A stretch of DNA of 32,899 bases, taken from positions 1-32,899 of the forward strand of contig JANOWU010000036.1 in NCBI GenBank assembly GCA_031418035.1, in the 5' to 3' direction. Below are positions 1-7,702 of the stretch, in pieces. Both the position numbers and the translations under genes were made by a program. The notes beneath the pieces are model-generated. The model was not told where the DNA came from and searched no databases. It saw nothing but the letters and a program-made list of their open reading frames with translations. The DNA comes from JANOYY01 sp031418035 (lineage in GTDB: Bacteria; Actinomycetota; Acidimicrobiia; Acidimicrobiales; JANYDT01). Numbering within the stretch: position 1 is the first letter of the stretch; the number at the start of each line of letters is the position of its first letter.

Positions 1-403
1 CGGGGGTGATCACGCCGTCGCCGTACAGGAGCCCGCAGCCCAGAAGCCCTAGGAGAACCAGGAACTTGCGGTTACGACCTGGGTTGAAGCCCTTCTCAGG
101 AGCAATGAGCGACATCAGGGCCAAGATGCCACCCTCGCCTCGATTATTCGCCCGCATGACGAACACGAGATATTTGATCGTGATCACGATGAGCATCGAC
201 CAAAACACCAGGGAGCAGGCCCCAAATACGGTGGCCCGTTCCACTTCTAGATGGTGTCCGTGGAAGGCCTCACGAAGTGCATAGAGCGGGGAGGTTCCGA
301 TGTCTCCGAAGACGACACCGAGTGCACCCAGTGTGAGCGCCCCGATCCCCGCGTGACCGGCGCCGTGCGATTGATGTTCAGCTTGAGCGGTACCCGCGGA
401 CAT
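1..403 (-). CDS. kup: Kup-type potassium uptake transporter, N-terminal part (cut by window edge)
   Basis: The minus strand from an ATG at 403 reads open to the window edge, giving 134 codons of an unfinished protein. The motif VVFGDIGTSPLYALRE (residues about 30-45) is the hallmark of the first membrane segment of the KUP/HAK/TrkD family, followed by a second hydrophobic segment (about 63-83), the conserved NNRGEGGILAL block and a third segment ending in LLYGDGVITP. Family members are integral membrane K+ importers, usually H+-coupled, of about 620-700 residues, so roughly a fifth of the protein is present. A TAACTT hexamer lies 8 nt upstream of the ATG and no Shine-Dalgarno sequence is seen, so the mRNA probably has almost no leader. 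It lies 38 nt downstream of mrp on the same strand but likely has its own promoter. Confidence 0.92.
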   Translation of the reverse strand, partial: MSAGTAQAEHQSHGAGHAGIGALTLGALGVVFGDIGTSPLYALREAFHGHHLEVERATVFGACSLVFWSMLIVITIKYLVFVMRANNRGEGGILALMSLIAPEKGFNPGRNRKFLVLLGLLGCGLLYGDGVITP

Positions 404-411
404 AGCGTCCG

Positions 412-417
412 AAGTTA
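412..417 (-). promoter_or_regulatory. Putative -10 element of kup
   Basis: On the minus strand this reads TAACTT, with 8 nt between it and the kup ATG. It matches the actinobacterial TANNNT -10 form. No convincing -35 is visible. Confidence 0.45.
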
Positions 418-441
418 TCGCCCTTTGGCGTCAATTGCTGG

Positions 442-1602
442 CTAGTGCCCGCCGATTTTGAGTTCGGACTTGTAGATCCGCTTCGGGCCGAGCTCCTCGA
501 CGATCCGCTTTGCTATCTGGGTGTACGCCGCGCTTGCCTCGCTCGTGGGGTCCGAGGCCATGATCGGTTCGCCGATATCCATGCCTTCGCGCAGTTCGGG
601 CACCAGGGGGATTTGTCCGACGAGGGGGACCTGGAGCGTTTCGGCCAACTCGGCACCGCCGCCGCTGCCGAAGATCTCGTAACGCTTTCCGTCGTCACCG
701 GTGAACCAGCTCATGTTCTCGATGATGCCGTGCACCCGCATGTTGATCTGTGGCTGGCGGGCCATAGCGGCAGAGCGCTGGGCCACACGTTGAGCCGCAG
801 GCTGCGGCGTCGTTACTACGTACACTTCCGATCGCGGGAGGTACTGCGCCATGGAAAGCGCAACGTCGCCGGTTCCGGGTGGCATGTCGATCAGCAAGAA
901 GTCGGGCTCTCCCCAGTACACGTCGGTGAGGAATTGCTCGAGAGCCTTGTGCAACATGGGGCCTCGCCAGATGATTGCCCGGTCCTCTTCGACCATGAAG
1001 CCGATCGACATCGCCGCGACACCGTGACGAATCGGCGGGATCACGAACCCATCGACGATGGTGGGGACCTGTTCGATGCCGAGCATTTTCGGGATCGAGA
1101 ACCCGTACACATCGGCGTCGAGGACACCGACCTTCAACCCTCGCTGCGCCAGCGCAATTGCCACGTTGACGGTGGTTGACGACTTTCCGACACCGCCCTT
1201 GCCCGACGTCATACCAAGCACTCGGGTCTTGGATCCGATCTGCATGAACTTGGGAGCGCGAACGGGGCCATCGGCGTGCCCGTGGCCGCCCTGCCCGGCG
1301 TTTTCGTGGTCGACGTCGTCGGCCTGAAGACGGGCCCGCAGAATCGCCCGATCCTCATCGGTCATCCACGCAATGTGGACGTCGGCTCGCGACGCCCCGG
1401 CACCGGCGATCGCCCGGCGAACGCGTTCGGCCAGCTCAGTGGCAACTGGGTCGTTCTCGGATTTCGCAGCGATCGTGACCCGAACATCGCCCTTGTTGAC
1501 GGTGATCTCGCGCACCATATCGAGCGTGGTGATGGGTTTGCGGATCTCGGGTTCGTCGACCGCGGCGAGCGCCTCGAGGATCTGCTGTTCGGTAATGGCC
1601 AT
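442..1602 (-). CDS. mrp: Mrp/ApbC-family Fe-S cluster carrier ATPase
   Basis: The 386-residue protein has an N-terminal DUF59/MIP18-like domain (about residues 1-85), a Gly/His-rich linker (about 98-112) and a C-terminal ParA/MinD-like ATPase domain. The deviant Walker A GKGGVGKSS sits at residues 134-142; LLIDMPPGTGD follows as the switch/Walker B region. The family carries and transfers [4Fe-4S] clusters to apo-proteins in the cytosol. The CxxC seen after NMS(Y/W)F in many homologues is absent: the segment reads ENMSWFTGDDGKRYEIFG. As I recall, other actinobacterial Mrp proteins lack it too. I chose the ATG at 1602 because a GGAGGA Shine-Dalgarno lies 11 nt upstream; an in-frame TTG at 1626 is less likely. 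It diverges from a SufR-like regulator across 52 bp. Confidence 0.93.
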   Translation of the reverse strand: MAITEQQILEALAAVDEPEIRKPITTLDMVREITVNKGDVRVTIAAKSENDPVATELAERVRRAIAGAGASRADVHIAWMTDEDRAILRARLQADDVDHENAGQGGHGHADGPVRAPKFMQIGSKTRVLGMTSGKGGVGKSSTTVNVAIALAQRGLKVGVLDADVYGFSIPKMLGIEQVPTIVDGFVIPPIRHGVAAMSIGFMVEEDRAIIWRGPMLHKALEQFLTDVYWGEPDFLLIDMPPGTGDVALSMAQYLPRSEVYVVTTPQPAAQRVAQRSAAMARQPQINMRVHGIIENMSWFTGDDGKRYEIFGSGGGAELAETLQVPLVGQIPLVPELREGMDIGEPIMASDPTSEASAAYTQIAKRIVEELGPKRIYKSELKIGGH

Positions 1603-1642
1603 GTTTTTGGGGGTCCTCCGGAGCAATGTTTCGCTGACCGCC

Positions 1643-1649
1643 TAACGTA
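1643..1649. promoter_or_regulatory. Bidirectional -10 element between mrp and the SufR-like gene
   Basis: The heptamer TAACGTA contains TAACGT on the plus strand (1643-1648) and TACGTT on the minus strand (1649-1644). Both fit TANNNT. The plus copy is exactly 6 nt before the GTG at 1655, giving a leaderless regulator mRNA. The minus copy would start mrp transcription near 1637, with a leader of about 35 nt containing the GGAGG site. No clear -35 is seen in either direction. Confidence 0.55.
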
Positions 1650-1654
1650 GTGGC

Positions 1655-2503
1655 GTGGCCACCCCTTCTTTGACGCCGGTTGCGATTCGCAAGCGTGATC
1701 CTGGCCACATCACGCGCGGCCGGATTCCGGACCACGAGCAGCCGCTTTCCGCTCCGAATACCCCGCCCACCGGCGAGGACTTCACCGCTGTCGTCTCCGC
1801 GGCGTCGGCCATGTTCGGAGACCCCACCCGACGTCGTATTTATCTGCTCGCCCGAGACACCGACGGAGGCGTGACCGCCGCAGAGGCCGCAGGGAAGTGC
1901 GACCTTCACCCCAACGTGGCGCGACATCACCTCGACAAATTGGTGGCGGGTGGTTATCTCGAAGTCGGCTCCGACAGCCATGAGGGCAGGGCCGGGCGAC
2001 CTTCCAAGCGCTACCGCACGACCGGTAAGCCCATCGAGTTGGAGTTCGGCGCCCGTCGACACGATCTCGTCACCACCCTTCTGTCGAAGGCCCTCGACCT
2101 GCTGGCACCCGACGTCGCCCAACGACTCGCCGAAGAGGTGGGCGAGCAATACGGCCGCGAGCTGGCGTCGCAAATGAATCCGGGAGACCAACACCGCTCC
2201 AAACGGGCGGCACTGCACGCAGTCGCCGATGCACTCACTGCACATGGTTTCGCCGCACATGCCATCTCCACGCCGCGAACGGACGACGACGACGCTTCAC
2301 CTGGGTCTTCGACGAACGATGACCCGATGTCGCTCGTGCGCGGTCACTGTCCGTTCGGTGAGCTCTCGGCCACGCATCCCGTGATCTGCGCGGTGGACCG
2401 TGGAATGGTGCGAGGCATGTTGCACGAGCTGTACGGCGACACGGAGCTGTTGCAGACGTTGAGTCGTCCTCAGGGCGACGACGTGTGCGTGTCCACCCTC
2501 TGA
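1655..2503 (+). CDS. sufR: SufR-like winged-helix regulator with C-terminal Fe-S cysteine motif
   Basis: The 282-residue protein has an ArsR/DeoR-like winged helix (about residues 45-115; FGDPTRRRIYLLARD, then HPNVARHHLDKLVAGGYLEV). Its C-terminal region carries three cysteines, Cys232, Cys245 and Cys278, spaced C-x12-C and C-x32-C in HCPFGELSATHPVIC and DDVCVSTL. This arrangement resembles SufR, where Cys residues bind a [4Fe-4S] cluster that sets repressor activity. Its divergent partner is the Fe-S carrier gene mrp, so control of mrp and of itself is a sensible inference; there is no suf operon in the window. The GTG at 1655 is supported by a -10 hexamer exactly 6 nt upstream. An internal ATG at 1812 would remove about 50 disordered N-terminal residues while keeping the HTH start. 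Confidence 0.8.
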   Translation: MATPSLTPVAIRKRDPGHITRGRIPDHEQPLSAPNTPPTGEDFTAVVSAASAMFGDPTRRRIYLLARDTDGGVTAAEAAGKCDLHPNVARHHLDKLVAGGYLEVGSDSHEGRAGRPSKRYRTTGKPIELEFGARRHDLVTTLLSKALDLLAPDVAQRLAEEVGEQYGRELASQMNPGDQHRSKRAALHAVADALTAHGFAAHAISTPRTDDDDASPGSSTNDDPMSLVRGHCPFGELSATHPVICAVDRGMVRGMLHELYGDTELLQTLSRPQGDDVCVSTL

Positions 2504-2551
2504 GGGCGGAAATACCCGACGAACGACTCAGGGTCATCCCAGGGGTCGGTC

Positions 2552-3343
2552 ATGGGGCACCTGTCGCTGAACGTCGTCAAGTGCTGCGAACATGGGCTTA
2601 TGCCCCCTTCTACTCTTTCTGCTGTCGCGGCGTCCACAGTCAACGTCTCCAAGATCTACGGAACTGGGGATAGCGAGGTCCGAGCGCTCGACGACGTCAG
2701 CGTCCAGTTCGGCCAGGGACAGTTCACGGCCATCATGGGCCCGTCCGGGTCCGGCAAGTCGACGCTGATGCACTGTGCCGCCGGGCTCGACGACGTGACC
2801 CGCGGCCAGGTGTTCATCGGCGAGACCGACATCACCCAGCTCGGCGAAAAGGATCTGACCATGTTGCGTCGCGACAAGGTCGGGTTCATCTTCCAGGCGT
2901 ACAACCTGGTTCCCACCCTCACCGCCGGAGAGAACATCAATCTCCCGATGTTGCTGGCAGGGCGCACGGGTGACAAAGCCTGGATCGACAAGGTGATCGA
3001 CACCGTCGGGCTCGCGAACCGGTTGAAGCATCGACCCAGTGAGCTTTCGGGCGGCCAGCAGCAACGTGTGGCCGTGGCGCGTGCGCTGGCCAGCCAGCCC
3101 GCGATCATTTTCGCAGACGAACCCACGGGAAACCTTGACTCTTCGACGGGTGCGGAGATCCTGAGCTTCATGGGAAAGGCCGTTCGCGAATACGGTCAGA
3201 CGATCGTGATGGTCACGCACGATCCCGTTGCTGCAAGCTACGCGGATCGAGTGATGTTTCTCGCCGACGGCAAGGTGGTCGACGAAATGCTGAACCCAAC
3301 GGAAGACCTCGTGCTCTCACGCATGAAGCGTTTCGGACGCTGA
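2552..3343 (+). CDS. ABC transporter ATP-binding protein (MacB/LolD class)
   Basis: This is a 263-residue ABC ATPase with Walker A GPSGSGKST, Q-loop (FIFQAYNLVPTLTA), signature LSGGQQQRVAVARAL, Walker B IIFADEPTGNLDS and H-loop MVTHDP. The pattern is that of the MacB/LolD/FtsE group, whose ATPases power large FtsX-fold permeases that move lipoproteins, peptides or drugs rather than small solutes. The cognate permease begins 15 nt downstream, so the two form an operon. The start is uncertain: ATG 2552 has AGGGG 6 nt upstream, whereas ATG 2600 (247 residues) gives the N-terminus more usual for homologues. The substrate cannot be told from the sequence. Confidence 0.93.
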   Translation: MGHLSLNVVKCCEHGLMPPSTLSAVAASTVNVSKIYGTGDSEVRALDDVSVQFGQGQFTAIMGPSGSGKSTLMHCAAGLDDVTRGQVFIGETDITQLGEKDLTMLRRDKVGFIFQAYNLVPTLTAGENINLPMLLAGRTGDKAWIDKVIDTVGLANRLKHRPSELSGGQQQRVAVARALASQPAIIFADEPTGNLDSSTGAEILSFMGKAVREYGQTIVMVTHDPVAASYADRVMFLADGKVVDEMLNPTEDLVLSRMKRFGR

Positions 3344-3358
3344 GCCGGGATCACCGTC

Positions 3359-6295
3359 ATGTTTCGGTTAACGATCAAAAATCTGTGGGCATACAAATCG
3401 CGGCTCTTTGCAAGCGCGCTTTCGATTGTCCTCGGAGTCTCTTTTCTCTGCGGTTCGTTCGTCTTCACCGACACGCTTCGGGGTCTCTTCGAAGACCTCT
3501 TCTCGTCGTCCGTAGAGGGGGTCGACGCCCAGGTCCGTCAGGTGCGAGCGTTCGGAAGTGACTTGGACGCTGGTCCCTACGACGACGGCCGAGCAGGCCT
3601 GCCGCTTTCGTTGGGCGACACGATCGCGGCGATTCCCGGTGTCGCGGGCGTCGGACCACAGATTCAGGGGTACGCCCAGCCGATCAACAAGAAGGGCAAG
3701 CTCGTCAAGACGGGCGGAGCACCTACCTTCGGTTACGTCTGGTTCGACGACCCGGAGTTGAATCCTTTCCGGATCCTCAACGGGCGAACCCCGAAGGCCG
3801 GTGAGGTTGTCTTCGACCGCGCACTTATGAAGACCACCAAGTACAAGCTCGGGGACCGCGTCAAGGTCAACGTCCTCTCTGGCATTCGGGAGTTCACACT
3901 CGTTGGTGATGCGACGTTCGGAAGCTCCGACAGCGCCCTGGGCGTATCTTCGGTCTTCTTCGACGAAACTACCGGCCCAGAACTGTTGTTCAAGAAGGGA
4001 CTGGTGCAGAACTTCCTCGTCCGAGCAGACAACGGGGTTAGTCAAGCTCAGCTAAAAAGCGCGCTTACGAAGACCCTCGACGCCACGGAGTTCGAAGGAA
4101 AGACGACCCTTGAAGTCCTTACCGGGGACAAGCTTCAAAAGGAGGCGCAGACCGTCGTCGGGCAGGTCTTCGGGTTCATCAACACGTTCTTTTCGGCCTT
4201 TGCCCTTGTTGCGCTCTTCGTCAGTATCTTCGTGATCTCGAACTCCTTTTCGATTCTCGTTGCCCAGCGCACCAAAGAAATGGCGAGTCTACGAATTCTT
4301 GGCGCTTCCCGAAAACAGATTCTGTCGGCGACGTTTGGTGAGGCCCTCTTGGTCGGAGTCGTCGCGTCGGCGATAGGCGTCTTGGGCGGTCTGGTGATAG
4401 CGACCGGAATCAAGACGCTGCTGACCGTCGTCGGCGGCCTGGGAGGACTCCCGAGCTCGGGCCTCAAACTCCGGCCCCGGACGATCGCCGTCGGTATGTT
4501 CGTAGGCACGACGGTCACACTGCTCTCTGCGATTTTCCCGGCGATCAAATCCGGGCGTATTAAACCGCTTGCTGCGTTGCGCGAGAGCTCCATCGACAAA
4601 TCCGGCAGTTCGCGGCCGAGGCTCATTATGGGATCGCTCGTCGTGATCGCGAGCGCTATCGCGCTCGTCATCGGTCTCCGAGGCGAGGGTTCCAGTGGCG
4701 CAACCGTTGTTGGCGTCTCGGCCGGACTCGCGCTTCTCGGTCTGGTGTTCGTCGGCCCGTTGCTGGCGAAACCGATCGCCGGGTTCTTCGGACGCAAATG
4801 GTTCGGGGTGGTCGTGATCCTGTTCGGTGGTCTGCTCGGCATCGGAGGCACGATCGGTGGCGTCCTTGGCGCCATCAAGGAGATCTCGGAACGCGACTCG
4901 AAGCTGATCGTCTCCACGCTCATGTCGGGAGCAATCGCCGGAGTCGTCGTCTTCGGTGTTTGGTGGTTCATCGCGATGATTCGCGACCGTAACGTCACGA
5001 AGGCCGAGGACCGTCGGGTGAACCAGGGTTGGCGCAACGTGCTGACCTTCTCGGTGATCATTGCGCTCCTGCTCTTCAGCCCGCTGCTTGCTGCGTCCGC
5101 ACTTGCGGGTCTTGCGGGCTGGTATCTCGTTGCAACGGGGCGAGTTGCGGGCACGACGTCGGGACAAATTGCTCGGCAGAACTCGGTGCGCAATCCGACG
5201 CGGACGTCGGCAACGGCGCTGGCCCTCACCATTGGCACGGCACTGGTAAGCGCGCTTTTGGTTCTGTCGACCTCTCTCACGCAGACCTTCCGCGGTTCGT
5301 TCGACACCGTGATTCGAGCCGATTACGTGGTAGCGAGCGCTTCGGATATCGGCTTTCCACCCCAAGTTCAGGAACGGTTGGCGAATGTTCCCGGTGTCGT
5401 TGCGACTTCCACGATCCAGAACGCGCGTTTCAGTTTCGGGTTCCCGGCACGGCCGCGATCAGTAGGCGGCATTGACTCTTCCCAGTTCGAGGAAGTCGTC
5501 CGGTTGGGCAAGGTCGAAGGTGCGCTGCGAGATCTCAGCAAGAAGGACACCGTGGCTGTCGCAAAGACAACGGCGTTCGATCAAGGTCTCAAGATAGGCG
5601 ACACGATCAGTCCGACGTTTCAGAATGGGCGCAAGACCAAGCTCACGATCGTTGCCTTGTACAGCGACGCCGAAGGTCTGGGCAACCTCTACTACCTCGT
5701 CGACAACAAGGCCACCCTCTCGCGGTACATCGAGATCGAGGCCCCGACGATTCTGTACGTGAAGAGTTCAGCGAACGACAAGGCGTCGCGTACCAAGCTC
5801 CAGAAGGCTGCCGACGCCGCGCTGGAGGACTTCCCGGCTGCGGAGTTCCAGACCAAGCAGAAGTTCGTGGAAGGTCAGATTGGTCAGTTCCAGCAGTTCC
5901 TGAGCGTGGTCTATGCCCTTCTGGCCCTTGCCATTCTGATTGCGATCCTGGGTATTGCGAACACCTTGCGGCTGTCGGTACTCGAACGCACGCGAGAGGT
6001 GGGCCTACTTCGGGCCGTCGGCATGAGTCGGGCGCAGCTCAAGTCGTCCATTCGTTGGGAAGCCATCGCGGTAGCTACGTTCGGTGCAGTAGTCGGCGTG
6101 ATCCTCGGGACTGGCTTCGGGTCGGCACTAGTACGTGTACTTGCGAAAGACAACGGTATCTTGAAGCTCACGGTGCCATTCCCATTCCTCATTGCGCTGA
6201 TGCTCCTTGCGTCGGTGGTCGGTCTCTATGCGGCGCGCAAGCCTGCGAACGACACTGCCCAGCTCAACATCCTGCGAGCCATCGCCACCGAGTAA
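3359..6295 (+). CDS. Large FtsX/MacB-family ABC transporter permease
   Basis: The 978-residue membrane protein has an N-terminal membrane segment (about residues 15-35), a MacB-type extracytoplasmic domain (to about 260), and a first FtsX domain of three segments starting near FINTFFSAFALVALF and containing the coupling motif RTKEMASLRILGAS. Several hydrophobic segments form the middle (about 420-600). A second extracytoplasmic domain follows, then a second FtsX domain with RTREVGLLRAVGMS near residue 870-885. This duplicated layout is typical of actinobacterial permeases of the type that pairs with one LolD-like ATPase, here directly upstream. Such pumps use ATP to drive large movements of the extracytoplasmic domains. 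No substrate can be assigned; no dedicated substrate or efflux partner gene lies next to it. Confidence 0.93.
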   Translation: MFRLTIKNLWAYKSRLFASALSIVLGVSFLCGSFVFTDTLRGLFEDLFSSSVEGVDAQVRQVRAFGSDLDAGPYDDGRAGLPLSLGDTIAAIPGVAGVGPQIQGYAQPINKKGKLVKTGGAPTFGYVWFDDPELNPFRILNGRTPKAGEVVFDRALMKTTKYKLGDRVKVNVLSGIREFTLVGDATFGSSDSALGVSSVFFDETTGPELLFKKGLVQNFLVRADNGVSQAQLKSALTKTLDATEFEGKTTLEVLTGDKLQKEAQTVVGQVFGFINTFFSAFALVALFVSIFVISNSFSILVAQRTKEMASLRILGASRKQILSATFGEALLVGVVASAIGVLGGLVIATGIKTLLTVVGGLGGLPSSGLKLRPRTIAVGMFVGTTVTLLSAIFPAIKSGRIKPLAALRESSIDKSGSSRPRLIMGSLVVIASAIALVIGLRGEGSSGATVVGVSAGLALLGLVFVGPLLAKPIAGFFGRKWFGVVVILFGGLLGIGGTIGGVLGAIKEISERDSKLIVSTLMSGAIAGVVVFGVWWFIAMIRDRNVTKAEDRRVNQGWRNVLTFSVIIALLLFSPLLAASALAGLAGWYLVATGRVAGTTSGQIARQNSVRNPTRTSATALALTIGTALVSALLVLSTSLTQTFRGSFDTVIRADYVVASASDIGFPPQVQERLANVPGVVATSTIQNARFSFGFPARPRSVGGIDSSQFEEVVRLGKVEGALRDLSKKDTVAVAKTTAFDQGLKIGDTISPTFQNGRKTKLTIVALYSDAEGLGNLYYLVDNKATLSRYIEIEAPTILYVKSSANDKASRTKLQKAADAALEDFPAAEFQTKQKFVEGQIGQFQQFLSVVYALLALAILIAILGIANTLRLSVLERTREVGLLRAVGMSRAQLKSSIRWEAIAVATFGAVVGVILGTGFGSALVRVLAKDNGILKLTVPFPFLIALMLLASVVGLYAARKPANDTAQLNILRAIATE

Positions 6296-6364
6296 CTCCA
6301 ACCGGGGCGGTTCGACACTCCAACTCCAGCGCCAACAGCCGGAGCCGGGGCGAAGCGGCGAGGG

Positions 6365-6925
6365 TTAGCCGGCGGCTGCGGCGGTGCTGTCGCCGTCGGA
6401 GACCGCGTCGGGGGCAACCGGTGCGGGTGGGATCAGCGAGCTGAGACCGCTGGTGGGGCGGACCCGTTGGCCTGCGGCCTCGAATGCGCGGGCGAGAAGC
6501 GGGGTGCGCTGGTCGGGCAATGCCAGCATCGCTTGATCGGGGTGGATCGCAACCGCGGCGTCGGTCGGCGCTGATTCATACGACGCCGGAAGCTCATAGG
6601 CCGGACCACCATCGAGGGGGAGCGGGGTCTTGTCCTGCGCGATCGGCGTGAGGAGACGTCGAGCGCGAGAGGTAAGTGAACGTACTGGTTCTTCGAACCG
6701 GGTGATCGGGAACAACCGCGGGGCAACGACTCGGCGGTCGTCGACGGTCCAACCCTTCGGCGCGCGAAGCAACTCGGCATGACGGTCGCAGAGCACGCCG
6801 GACCCGCCGTACTCGCTCACTCGGGTATCGAGAACCAAGACGCCGGCGCTGCCGTCGAAGAAGAAACGAGCCGTCGCCAAAGCGTCACAGGTCGGTCGTG
6901 CACAGGTCGGCGACGAAGAGGACAT
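6365..6925 (-). CDS. DUF3499-family zinc-ribbon-like protein
   Basis: The N-terminal half contains CARPTCDALATARF and, 40 or so residues later, GVLCDRHAELLRAPKGW. Cys pairs plus a CxxH pattern like this mark the actinobacterial DUF3499 family and probably bind zinc. The C-terminal half is Pro/Ala-rich and likely disordered. Function is unknown. The reading frame stays open to an ATG at 6967 (200 residues), but ATG 6925 (186 residues) has a TAGGAT -10 hexamer 8 nt upstream and starts just before the conserved part, so I prefer it. It is convergent with the ABC permease (69 nt gap) and divergent from the rhomboid gene. Confidence 0.75.
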   Translation of the reverse strand: MSSSSPTCARPTCDALATARFFFDGSAGVLVLDTRVSEYGGSGVLCDRHAELLRAPKGWTVDDRRVVAPRLFPITRFEEPVRSLTSRARRLLTPIAQDKTPLPLDGGPAYELPASYESAPTDAAVAIHPDQAMLALPDQRTPLLARAFEAAGQRVRPTSGLSSLIPPAPVAPDAVSDGDSTAAAAG

Positions 6926-6933
6926 CGATCGGC

Positions 6934-6939
6934 ATCCTA
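6934..6939 (-). promoter_or_regulatory. Putative -10 element of the DUF3499 gene
   Basis: On the minus strand this reads TAGGAT, 8 nt before the ATG at 6925. It lies inside the longer reading frame and is the main reason for choosing the shorter start. Confidence 0.45.
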
Positions 6940-6985
6940 GCGGGCCCTCCCGGTCACCCTCTGTCATGTTCGTTCTGGCGTCGGA

Positions 6986-6991
6986 TACCCT
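6986..6991 (+). promoter_or_regulatory. Possible -10 element of the rhomboid gene
   Basis: TACCCT lies 33 nt upstream of the rhomboid ATG, leaving room for a short leader with the GGAG-rich Shine-Dalgarno. No -35 is obvious. Confidence 0.3.
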
Positions 6992-7024
6992 GAACCGGAC
7001 TCAGGGCTGCCAGGAGCAGGAGAA

Positions 7025-7702
7025 ATGCGAGCGCAGTACGTTGTCCCTATGGATTCAGTTGGGTCGATGAAGCCGACGACAGCGCCAAGGTCTCCCGCCG
7101 ACGGCGATGCGTCGTCGGGCTCCGGACTCGACCAGGTCCGCTCCGCTGGTATGGCCGTCGGCGGCTCGGTTGCCGTGTTGTGGATCGTCGAGGCAATCGA
7201 CACCGTGTTGTCTCACCGCCTCGACGCCTATGGAATCCGGCCTCATCGGGTCAGTGGCCTTCGCGGCATTGCCTTCGCCCCGTTTCTGCATGCGGGGTGG
7301 GGACACCTCATCGGCAACACGCTGCCGTTCGTGGTCCTCGCAATGATCGTTGCGCTAAAGAGTCTGCGGCGCTTCGCGTCGGTTGTGGTGATCGTGGCCG
7401 TGATCAGTGGCCTCGGGGCGTGGCTGTTCGGGTCGACGAACTCGGTGCATCTCGGCGCGAGTGGCGTGATCTTCGGTCTGTTGACGTATCTGTTGGTGCG
7501 GGGCTGGTTCGCCCGCAAGCTCGGGCAGATCCTGATTGGTGTCGTCGTGGCCGCCTTCTACGGCACGATGCTCTTTGGTGTACTGCCCATCAACGCCGGC
7601 GTGAGCTGGCAGGCCCACCTCTTCGGTGCGATTGGGGGCGTCGTGGCCGCATACCTGCTTGATCGAAAGCCACCGGCAAAGGTCACCGCTGTACCGGCGT
7701 GA
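7025..7702 (+). CDS. Rhomboid-family intramembrane serine protease
   Basis: The 225-residue protein has a disordered N-terminus (about 1-40) and then about six membrane segments. Motif HAGWGHLIGN (residues 89-98), nucleophile motif GASG with Ser146 and His198 in WQAHLFGAIGG form the rhomboid catalytic signature. Rhomboids cut membrane proteins within or near transmembrane helices. The ATG at 7025 has a good Shine-Dalgarno (GGAGCAGGAG just upstream). The 3' end overlaps the 3' end of ctaA on the opposite strand by 20 bp. No substrate candidate is apparent. Confidence 0.92.
   Translation: MRAQYVVPMDSVGSMKPTTAPRSPADGDASSGSGLDQVRSAGMAVGGSVAVLWIVEAIDTVLSHRLDAYGIRPHRVSGLRGIAFAPFLHAGWGHLIGNTLPFVVLAMIVALKSLRRFASVVVIVAVISGLGAWLFGSTNSVHLGASGVIFGLLTYLLVRGWFARKLGQILIGVVVAAFYGTMLFGVLPINAGVSWQAHLFGAIGGVVAAYLLDRKPPAKVTAVPA

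Noticed and set aside
4135..5365. Two long open frames on the minus strand inside the ABC permease gene
   Set aside because: Antisense to a clear family member; composition is Arg/Pro/Ser/Thr-rich with no motifs, as expected for shadow frames in GC-rich DNA.
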